Shown here: one piece after another, positions 5,946 through 11,133 of the stretch
Numbering within the stretch: the first letter of the stretch is position 1
How the letters are laid out: each line of letters begins with the position of its first letter
NCBI GenBank assembly: GCA_022796315.1
Contig: JAAWIL010000242.1
Span: 1 to 11,133, forward strand
Origin: Oscillibacter sp.
Lineage (GTDB): Bacteria > Bacillota > Clostridia > Oscillospirales > Oscillospiraceae
Reading direction: 5' to 3'
DNA: 11,133 nt
The notes under the pieces: generated by a model
The model's input: the letters and a program-made list of their open reading frames with translations, nothing else
The model's database searches: none
What the model was told of the DNA's origin: nothing
Translations under genes and position numbers: made by a program

Positions 5946-6653
5946 ATGCTGAAACTAGAAAATCTGTGCGCAGGTTACGGAAAACTGGATGTCCTTTGGG
6001 ACGTGAGCTGTGAGGCCAGGGACGGTGAATTCATTGCCATTGTGGGACCCAACGGCGCCGGAAAGACGACGACTCTCCGCGCCATCAGCGGAATGATCCG
6101 TCCCAAGAGCGGTGCTGTAATCTTTAATGGCGAGCACTTTGAGGACAAGTCCATCAAGCAGATCCATGACTTGGGAGTGAGCTTCATCACCGATGAGGGA
6201 AACCTCTTTTCCGGTATGACGGTCAAGGAAAACTTGTTAATGGGTGCGCTGAACATAAAGGACGGGGCCAAGAAGAAGGCGCTTATGGACAAGGTCATTG
6301 CGCTGTTCCCCCGGCTGGGCGAGCGGCTTGGCCAGCAGGCGGGGCTGATGAGCGGCGGCGAGCGGAAGATGCTTGGCATCGCCCGCGGATTGATGTCTGA
6401 GCCGAAGCTGATGCTGGTTGACGAGCCCTCCTTGGGGCTTGCGCCGGCGGTGGTGCTGGACGTGTTCAGAACGCTTCGCAGCCTGACGGCGGAGGGCGTG
6501 ACCATCCTTTTGGTGGAGCAGAATGTGAACGCGACGCTCAAGATCGTAGACCGGGCGTATATTCTGGAAAACGGTCATATCCGGGGAGAAGGCACCAGTG
6601 CGGAGCTCTTGTCGGACGACTATATCCAGAAGACATATCTGGGAATCGAATAA
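5946..6653 (+). CDS. Liv-type ABC transporter ATP-binding protein LivF
   Basis: The second ATPase of the importer, 235 residues. Walker A GPNGAGKT is at 34-41, an intact signature MSGGE is at 135-139, Walker B is LMLVDEP with D159-E160, and the LivF hallmark VEQN (190-193) has Gln192 in place of the usual H-loop histidine. The Q-loop segment reads ITDEGNLF (81-88) where most LivF proteins have VPEGR, a modest departure. Start ATG 5946 is preceded by GAGGTG (5935-5940) at five bases. An in-frame upstream start at 5895 would overlap livG and add a sequence unlike LivF. It is the last gene of the transporter block; a 216-base gap follows. Confidence 0.93.
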   Translation: MLKLENLCAGYGKLDVLWDVSCEARDGEFIAIVGPNGAGKTTTLRAISGMIRPKSGAVIFNGEHFEDKSIKQIHDLGVSFITDEGNLFSGMTVKENLLMGALNIKDGAKKKALMDKVIALFPRLGERLGQQAGLMSGGERKMLGIARGLMSEPKLMLVDEPSLGLAPAVVLDVFRTLRSLTAEGVTILLVEQNVNATLKIVDRAYILENGHIRGEGTSAELLSDDYIQKTYLGIE

Positions 6654-6659
6654 CTTTTT

Positions 6660-6692
6660 CGGGATGTTCCCGCTGTCGCGAATGCGGCAGGG
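6660..6692 (+). terminator. Weak hairpins after livF, possible partial terminator
   Basis: A small hairpin CGGGA/TCCCG (6660-6664, 6668-6672) overlaps a second, bulged stem running from CCCGCTGT (6669-6676) to GCGGCAGGG (6684-6692). Neither is followed by a T-run on the + strand (TTTTT lies before them), so efficient termination is doubtful. They could form alternative structures at the operon boundary. Confidence 0.25.
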
Positions 6693-6711
6693 TCTGATTC
6701 TTTAGCGATTT

Positions 6712-6808
6712 ACTGCAATTTCGTTAGAACTACACAAACGACTGCGGTGCAGTCTGTGAAAAATGTATAATGGCTGCAGTGGCCAACTGCTTCAGCGTCC
6801 GCGGCAGT
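6712..6808 (+). promoter_or_regulatory. Promoter region with six ACTGC/GCAGT half-sites
   Basis: A perfect TATAAT box lies at 6766-6771 but has only a weak -35 (TGCGGT at 6743-6748, 17-base spacer), as expected for an activated or tightly controlled promoter. Around it the pentamer ACTGC or its complement GCAGT occurs at 6712, 6741, 6749, 6776, 6786 and 6804. Two pairs form dyads: GACTGC-GGT-GCAGTC (6740-6754), just upstream of and over the -35, and GCAGT-N5-ACTGC (6776-6790), just past the expected start site. This is a plausible operator array for the downstream catabolic operon. The regulator is not in the window. Confidence 0.45.
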
Positions 6809-6819
6809 GATTATTTTAA

Positions 6820-6835
6820 GGAGACCTGCGTCTCC
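6820..6835 (+). promoter_or_regulatory. Leader hairpin upstream of the lyase gene
   Basis: Perfect arms GGAGAC (6820-6825) and GTCTCC (6830-6835) enclose loop CTGC, within the presumed 5' leader and about 22 bases before the lyase ribosome binding site (GGAGG 6857-6861). It sequesters an AAGGAG sequence that has no good start codon after it. It may simply stabilise the mRNA 5' end. Confidence 0.3.
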
Positions 6836-6869
6836 CCAAAAATGAATTTAAAATATGGAGGAATGACAG

Positions 6870-7352
6870 ATGATCGGCAACAAGGTGATTTTCCGGAAGA
6901 TGATGACCGTGGAGAACGATGGGCACTATCTGGGCAACCTCATCAACGGCGGCAGAATGCTGGACTACTTCGGCGACGTGGGCACGGAGCTGATGGTTCG
7001 GGCCACCGGTGACGGAAGCCTGTTCCGCGCCTACAAGGAGGTCAATTTCCTGGCTCCCATCCACGTGGGCGACTTCATGGAGTACCACGGCTGGATTGAG
7101 AAGAAGGGCAAGAGCTCCTTCGAGGTCCACTTCGAGTGCTACAAGATCTTCACCATGACGGACGACTACAAGATCAAGTGCAACTTCATGGACGCCATCC
7201 AGGGCGAGCCCGATCTGAAGCATTACAAGAGCGACGCCGCAATGGTGGCCTGCGATCCCCCGCTGCTGTGCGGCAACGCCATTGGCATCATGATCGTTCC
7301 CGAGGAGTTCCAGAGGGAGCCCCTGGACCCCGCGTTCAAGATCGAGACGTGA
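6870..7352 (+). CDS. Beta-alanyl-CoA:ammonia lyase-like hotdog protein (3-aminoacyl-CoA ammonia lyase family)
   Basis: A 160-residue cytoplasmic hotdog-fold protein. The family reversibly removes ammonia from beta-aminoacyl-CoAs: beta-alanyl-CoA to acryloyl-CoA in Clostridium propionicum Acl, or 3-aminobutyryl-CoA to crotonyl-CoA in lysine fermentation (Kal). From memory, the match to Acl is strong in several blocks: GHYLGNLINGGRML (18-31), FGDVGTELMV (34-43), LFRAY (51-55), VGDFMEYHGWIEK (66-78) and CDPPLLCG (128-135). It appears longer than the roughly 145-residue Acl because of an insertion around 95-125. Start ATG 6870 has GGAGG at 6857-6861 with eight-base spacing. As first gene of the operon containing a 2-oxoacid oxidoreductase, it probably acts on the acyl-CoA produced there or nearby. 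The exact CoA substrate is not determined. Confidence 0.8.
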   Translation: MIGNKVIFRKMMTVENDGHYLGNLINGGRMLDYFGDVGTELMVRATGDGSLFRAYKEVNFLAPIHVGDFMEYHGWIEKKGKSSFEVHFECYKIFTMTDDYKIKCNFMDAIQGEPDLKHYKSDAAMVACDPPLLCGNAIGIMIVPEEFQREPLDPAFKIET

Positions 7353-7381
7353 TTTCAGCGCAGAAGGCTGGAGGACATATA

Positions 7382-7585
7382 ATGGGAACGATTAAGATTG
7401 ATTTTCAAAGGTGCAAGGAGTGCGGCTACTGCATCAACTTCTGCCCGAAAAAGGTTCTGAGCAAGGGCACGGCAGTGAACAAGCGGGGATATTTCCCGCC
7501 GGTCGTGGGGGAGGGCTGTATTGCCTGCGGCACCTGCGCGCGGATGTGCCCGGACGCCGCGATCTCAGTATATAAGGAAGACTAG
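7382..7585 (+). CDS. 2-oxoacid:ferredoxin oxidoreductase, delta (ferredoxin-like) subunit
   Basis: A 67-residue 2[4Fe-4S] ferredoxin-type subunit that carries electrons out of the TPP site. Two cluster motifs are complete: C11-x2-C14-x2-C17-x3-C21-P and C46-x2-C49-x2-C52-x3-C56-P. ATG 7382 is preceded by GGAGG (7370-7374) at seven bases. A longer open frame upstream overlaps the lyase in another reading frame and is not used. The gene is directly followed by the alpha subunit, giving the common delta-alpha-beta-gamma order of four-subunit Kor/Vor enzymes. Confidence 0.93.
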   Translation: MGTIKIDFQRCKECGYCINFCPKKVLSKGTAVNKRGYFPPVVGEGCIACGTCARMCPDAAISVYKED

Positions 7586-7594
7586 GTGACAGCT

Positions 7595-8665
7595 ATGGGT
7601 GAGAAAGTATTTATGCAGGGCAATATGGCGATGGCCGAATCCGCCATTCGCGCGGGCTGCAAGCTGTTTTTCGGCTACCCCATCACGCCCTCCAGTGAGG
7701 TGGCGGAGTATTTCGCCAAGGCGATGTTTGCCCGCCCGGAGGAGGAGATCACCTTCATTCAGGCGGAGACCGAGGTGTCCGCGTTCAACATGATCGCCGG
7801 AGCCGTGGCGGCGGGCCACCGGGCCATGACCGCCACCTCCGGACCGGGCTTCTCCCTGGGCCAGGAGGCCATGTCCTTCATGAGCTGCGCCGATCTGCCT
7901 GCGGTGATTCTGGACATCATGCGGCCCGGCCCCGGCGACGGCGACATCATGGCCGGTCAGAGCGACTACTATCAGCTGACCCGCGGCGGGGGCCACGGGG
8001 ACTACCGCAACCTCATCCTGGCGCCCTACACGGTGGAGGAGGGCTGCCATCTGATGCAGGAGGCCTTCGTGCTTGCGGAGAAGTATCACAACCCGGTGGT
8101 GGTGGCCTCCGACGGGAATCTGGCCAAGCTCCGGGAGTCTGTGGAGCTCCCCGGCCGCCTGGAGGTGCCGGACCCACAGACGCAGTATAACGTCCTCTCC
8201 GGCTTCGACCCGGCAGTGCGGGAGAAGCATGTCTTCCTGACCGGTATGAACGGCGTGGCCGAGGTCATTATGATCAACGAGCGGCTCCAGAAGAAATTCC
8301 GGGATATTGAAGAGAACGAGGTCCGCTATGAGCGGTATCAGTGCGAGGATGCGGACATCGTGCTGGTGGCCTATGGCTCCCTGGCCCGGGTGTGCATCTC
8401 CGCCATGAAGCTGGCCCGGGAAGAGGGGATTCGGGTTGGCCTGATCCGCCCCATTACGCTCTGGCCCTACCCCGAGAAGGCCTTCCGGGACCTGAACGGA
8501 AAGAAGTTTTTGTGCTGCGAGCTCTCCGCCGGTCAGATGATCGACGACGTGAAGCTGTCCGTGGAAAACAAGCATGACGTGTACCTCTTCAGCAGATGGG
8601 GAAGCGTGCTCCCGAGTCCCAAAGAGATCCTTGCCGATATTCGTAAGTTAAATGAGGTGAAGTGA
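7595..8665 (+). CDS. 2-oxoacid:ferredoxin oxidoreductase, alpha subunit (VorB/KorA type)
   Basis: The large non-TPP subunit, 356 residues, that binds the 2-oxoacid with the beta subunit. The POR N-terminal domain shows FGYPITPSSEV (26-36), ETEVSAFNMIAGA (58-70) and TSGPGFSLGQEA (81-92). GGGHGDY (131-137) is characteristic of clostridial enzymes annotated VorB (2-oxoisovalerate type), and RPITLWPYP (285-293) marks the C-terminal domain. Substrate range cannot be read with confidence. Start ATG 7595 is chosen because homologues begin with this M-x-KVFM-x-GN pattern and AGGTGA (7584-7589) lies five bases upstream. GTG 7586, abutting the previous stop and served by AAGGA (7574-7578), is an alternative adding three residues. 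Confidence 0.92.
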   Translation: MGEKVFMQGNMAMAESAIRAGCKLFFGYPITPSSEVAEYFAKAMFARPEEEITFIQAETEVSAFNMIAGAVAAGHRAMTATSGPGFSLGQEAMSFMSCADLPAVILDIMRPGPGDGDIMAGQSDYYQLTRGGGHGDYRNLILAPYTVEEGCHLMQEAFVLAEKYHNPVVVASDGNLAKLRESVELPGRLEVPDPQTQYNVLSGFDPAVREKHVFLTGMNGVAEVIMINERLQKKFRDIEENEVRYERYQCEDADIVLVAYGSLARVCISAMKLAREEGIRVGLIRPITLWPYPEKAFRDLNGKKFLCCELSAGQMIDDVKLSVENKHDVYLFSRWGSVLPSPKEILADIRKLNEVK

Positions 8666-9412
8666 GTGAAGACGATTTATGAGAGACCCCAGATCTTCAC
8701 GGACGCAATAACGACCTATTGCGGCGGCTGCGGACATGGGATTGTGAACAAGCTGATTGCGGAGCTGATCGACGAGATGGGACTCCAGAGAGACGGCGTG
8801 ATTGTATGGCCCATCGGCTGCTCCTGCCTGGCGGATAAATTCTATGACATGGACCAGATCATGGCGCTTCACGGCAGAGCCCCCGCCACAGCCACCGGCA
8901 TCAAGCGGGCAGAGCCCAATAAGTTTGTCCTGGTCTATCAGGGCGACGGAGACATGGTCTCTGAGGGCATGGCCGAGATCATGCACGCCGCCATCCGCGG
9001 GGAGAAGTTCTCCGTCATCTTTATCAACAACGCCATCTACGGCATGACCGGCGGACAGGTGGCCCCCACCACGCTGATGGACCAGAAGGCCACCACGGCC
9101 CCGGTGGGGCGGAAGGCGGTCAACACCGGTTATCCCATCAACATGGCGGAGGTCCTGGGCTCCCTGCGGGGCGTGTGCTACTCGGAGCGGGTAACCGTGA
9201 CCACACCGCAGAACGTCATGAAGACGAAGAAGGCCATCAAGAAGGCCTTTGACCTGCAGCTGGCAGGGAAGGGCATGACCTTTGTGGAGGTGCTCTCCCC
9301 CTGTCCCACCAACTGGGGGATGCCGCCGGTAAAGGCGCTGGAGTGGATCAGCGACGTGATGGTGGAGCAGTATCCGCTTGGCGTATTCAAGGATGAGGAG
9401 GGTGAAGACTGA
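8666..9412 (+). CDS. 2-oxoacid:ferredoxin oxidoreductase, beta (TPP-binding) subunit
   Basis: The catalytic thiamine-diphosphate subunit, 248 residues, that decarboxylates the 2-oxoacid and transfers the acyl group to CoA. It contains the N-terminal YCGGCGHG (18-25), the conserved GRAPATATGIKR (70-81), the TPP/Mg motif GDGD (93-96) completed by NN (121-122), and NNAIYGMTGGQ (121-131). The start is GTG 8666, immediately after the alpha stop and preceded by GAGGTGA (8654-8660) at five bases. Its stop overlaps the gamma start as TGATG, indicating translational coupling and fixed stoichiometry. Confidence 0.94.
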   Translation: MKTIYERPQIFTDAITTYCGGCGHGIVNKLIAELIDEMGLQRDGVIVWPIGCSCLADKFYDMDQIMALHGRAPATATGIKRAEPNKFVLVYQGDGDMVSEGMAEIMHAAIRGEKFSVIFINNAIYGMTGGQVAPTTLMDQKATTAPVGRKAVNTGYPINMAEVLGSLRGVCYSERVTVTTPQNVMKTKKAIKKAFDLQLAGKGMTFVEVLSPCPTNWGMPPVKALEWISDVMVEQYPLGVFKDEEGED

Positions 9413-9939
9413 TGAAGAAGGAACTTCTGTTCTCCGGAATCGGCGGCCAGGGCATCATGAACCTGGGCGAAATCCTCTGCAACGCCGCCATCAAGGCGGG
9501 CTATAACGTCACCTTCTCCCCGGTGTACAGCGCGGAGAAGCGGGGCGGGCGGACCATGTGCAACATCGTCATGTCCACGGAAATCGAGTGCCAGATCGTC
9601 TCGGACGCGGACGTCATGCTGATTATGGACGACGCCTCCCTGGCGGACTACCAGCATCTGGCGGGGGAACAGGGCGTGCTGATCCTGAACGCTCAGGTCA
9701 CCGCGGAGCCGGACGGCCCCTGCAAGAACGTCAAGAAGGTGCCCTTCATCGAGAGGGCCATGGAGCTGGGCAACGCCAAGACGGCCAATATGATCGCCCT
9801 GGGCTATGTGCTGCAGTATCTGGACTTCATCCCCTATGCGGTGGTGGAGGACCTGGTTAAGGAGACGTTTGCCAGCAAGGCAAAGCTGATTCCTTTGAAC
9901 CTGGAGGCGCTCAAAACGGGCTACGAGTACAAGGCGTAA
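9412..9939 (+). CDS. 2-oxoacid:ferredoxin oxidoreductase, gamma subunit
   Basis: A 175-residue POR-gamma-family subunit that completes the four-subunit complex. The N-terminus reads FSGIGGQGI (7-15), the family signature, followed by PVYSAEKRGGRTMCNIVMS (37-55), which corresponds to the conserved Y-x-x-E-x-RGG block of this family. ATG 9412 overlaps the beta stop by one base, with AGGAGG (9396-9401) ten bases upstream. Its length is normal for KorC/VorC-type subunits. The gene lies 13 bases before the dehydrogenase gene. Confidence 0.93.
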   Translation: MKKELLFSGIGGQGIMNLGEILCNAAIKAGYNVTFSPVYSAEKRGGRTMCNIVMSTEIECQIVSDADVMLIMDDASLADYQHLAGEQGVLILNAQVTAEPDGPCKNVKKVPFIERAMELGNAKTANMIALGYVLQYLDFIPYAVVEDLVKETFASKAKLIPLNLEALKTGYEYKA

Positions 9940-9952
9940 GGGAGGCGGGGCT

Positions 9953-10942
9953 ATGAAGGTTGTCATTGTTGACCACAGCCATGAGGTCGTCCTTGATCCC
10001 AGCCGCGCGGGCTACAGTACGGAGGTCCGCATGCTCCGGGAGGCGGGGCATGAGGTGGCGGTCACCCAGGTCCACGAGGAGGATGACATCATCGCCGCCC
10101 TCCAGGGAGCCGACGCCGCCATCGCCGAGTACGGTCAGTTTACGGAGAAGGTCTTCCGGGCGCTTCCGAACCTGAAGATTGTCAGCAACTACGCCATGGG
10201 CGTGGATAACGTGGACCTGGAGGCCGCGAAGGCCGCCGGCTGTGCCGTTGCCAACAGCCCGGACTACTGCTTTGACGAGGTGGCGGAGCACGGCATGGCG
10301 CTGATTACCGCCCTGCTTCGGAACGTGGTAGACTATGCCGTGGATGTGAAGCACGGGATCTGGGACTGGTCCAAGGCCCCGAAGCTGAAGCGGATTCACG
10401 GCCTGACCCTGGGCCTCATCGGCTGCGGTCAGATTCCCCGGCGGGCGGCAAAGATCGCCCAGGGATTCGGAATGACCGTCGTGGGGTATGATCCGTTCCT
10501 GCCGAAGGAGACGGCGGAGGAGGCCGGGATTGAGCTGGTCGCCCTGGAGGAGCTGGGCGCCCGGGCGGACGCGGTGCTGAGCCATGTGCCCCTGGGCAGG
10601 AACACCCGGGAGATGGTGAACAAGAGCGTGTTCGACCTGTTCCGGAAGCAGCCCGTGTTTGTCAATACCTCCCGCGGCCTGACAGTGGATGAGCACGCTC
10701 TGTGCGAGGCGCTGCGGAGCGGCGCCGTCAGTCGGGCGGCTCTGGACGTCATCGTCTCCGAGACCCCCGATTTTAAGGAGGAGATTTTCTCTGCTCCCAA
10801 CGTCTTTTTCACTCCCCACGCGGCGTTTTACTCCGAGACAGCGCTGGAGGAGGCCAACCGGACCGCGGCCGGCAATGTGGTGGAATTCCTGGCCGGGAAC
10901 TACGACAAGGTCCGCTTTGCCGTCCGGCCTGCGGCACTGTAA
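9953..10942 (+). CDS. D-isomer-specific 2-hydroxyacid dehydrogenase (CtBP-like)
   Basis: An NAD(P)-dependent dehydrogenase of 329 residues that interconverts a 2-hydroxy acid and a 2-oxo acid, so it can feed or drain the neighbouring 2-oxoacid oxidoreductase. The catalytic triad is in place: R241 (NTSRG), E270 (VSETP) and H289 (TPHAAF). The dinucleotide motif is G157-C-G159-Q-I-P162, with proline at the usual third glycine. The strand ending VVGYDP (176-181) places Asp180 where NAD-specific enzymes carry an acidic residue. NYAMGVDNVDL (79-89) is the usual substrate-domain motif. ATG 9953 has GGGAGG (9940-9945) at seven bases. Relation to phosphoglycerate or glycerate dehydrogenases is at family level only; the substrate is unknown. 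Confidence 0.9.
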   Translation: MKVVIVDHSHEVVLDPSRAGYSTEVRMLREAGHEVAVTQVHEEDDIIAALQGADAAIAEYGQFTEKVFRALPNLKIVSNYAMGVDNVDLEAAKAAGCAVANSPDYCFDEVAEHGMALITALLRNVVDYAVDVKHGIWDWSKAPKLKRIHGLTLGLIGCGQIPRRAAKIAQGFGMTVVGYDPFLPKETAEEAGIELVALEELGARADAVLSHVPLGRNTREMVNKSVFDLFRKQPVFVNTSRGLTVDEHALCEALRSGAVSRAALDVIVSETPDFKEEIFSAPNVFFTPHAAFYSETALEEANRTAAGNVVEFLAGNYDKVRFAVRPAAL

Positions 10943-10972
10943 CGGGCTTCAATTCATCAGAGGAGGATACAT

Positions 10973-11133
10973 ATGGGTCTTTCCAATTTCACGTTTCAGC
11001 TGGCCACGCGGATTGAGTTCGGCGAGGGGTATCTCGCCCGTGCCGGCGCGGAGGCGAAGAAGCTGGGCATCACCAAGGCGATGGTGATCGCGGACAAGGG
11101 GATCATTGCCGCCGGCATCGTCAAGCCCATCGA
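10973..11133 (+). CDS. Iron-containing alcohol dehydrogenase, N-terminal fragment (runs off the window)
   Basis: Only the first 53 codons are present. They read as the start of a group III (iron-containing) alcohol dehydrogenase: FTFQLATRIEFGEGYL (6-21), where the family has a P-T-x-I-x-F-G-x-G strand, followed by a helix ending KKLGITKAMVIADKGI (29-44), the first strand of the nucleotide-binding domain. ATG 10973 has AGGAGG (10961-10966) at six bases and lies 30 bases after the dehydrogenase gene, so it belongs to the same operon. The metal-binding histidines and substrate pocket are beyond the edge, so the alcohol or aldehyde handled cannot be suggested from sequence. Confidence 0.85.
   Translation, partial: MGLSNFTFQLATRIEFGEGYLARAGAEAKKLGITKAMVIADKGIIAAGIVKPI

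Noticed and set aside
1..11133. CRISPR array, insertion sequence or phage genes
   Set aside because: No regularly spaced repeats, transposase or integrase motifs, or target-site duplications were seen.

Overview
All thirteen supported genes lie on the + strand of a moderately GC-rich sequence. Strong AGGAGG-type ribosome binding sites, some GTG starts, a lipobox-anchored solute-binding protein and ferredoxin-linked 2-oxoacid metabolism suggest an anaerobic Gram-positive bacterium of the class Clostridia, possibly an Oscillospirales-like gut or anaerobic-digester species. The taxonomy is inferred from style and gene content only.

Layout: (1) Positions 1-551 carry no supported gene. They hold three adjacent hairpins at the left edge (probably the terminator of an upstream gene), an AT-rich stretch, a good sigma-A-type promoter near 375-404 and a structured leader. 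(2) Positions 552-6653 hold a HAD-superfamily hydrolase followed by a complete branched-chain-amino-acid-type (Liv/HAAT) ABC importer in the order livH, livM, livK, livG, livF. livK, the binding protein, is set apart by two long intergenic stretches. Each contains a diverged copy of the same intergenic repeat, and the stretch after livK also contains a series of strong hairpins. (3) Positions 6654-6869 are a regulatory gap with a TATAAT box among six copies of the pentamer ACTGC/GCAGT. (4) Positions 6870-11133 hold a tight catabolic operon: a beta-alanyl-CoA:ammonia lyase-like hotdog enzyme, the four subunits of a 2-oxoacid:ferredoxin oxidoreductase (delta, alpha, beta, gamma), a D-2-hydroxyacid dehydrogenase, and the start of an iron-containing alcohol dehydrogenase cut by the window edge.

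How the genes may work together (inference): the ABC importer brings in an amino acid or related small acid. A 2-hydroxy or 2-oxo acid derived from it is interconverted by the dehydrogenase and oxidatively decarboxylated to an acyl-CoA with reduction of ferredoxin. The lyase then removes ammonia from a beta-aminoacyl-CoA. One chemically consistent route is 4-amino-2-oxobutanoate to beta-alanyl-CoA to acryloyl-CoA, which would suit a 2,4-diaminobutyrate-like or 2-hydroxy-4-aminobutyrate-like substrate. No aminotransferase or acryloyl-CoA reductase is visible here, so the substrate remains open. The most interesting items are this gene combination, the clustered ACTGC half-sites, and the repeat pair around livK.
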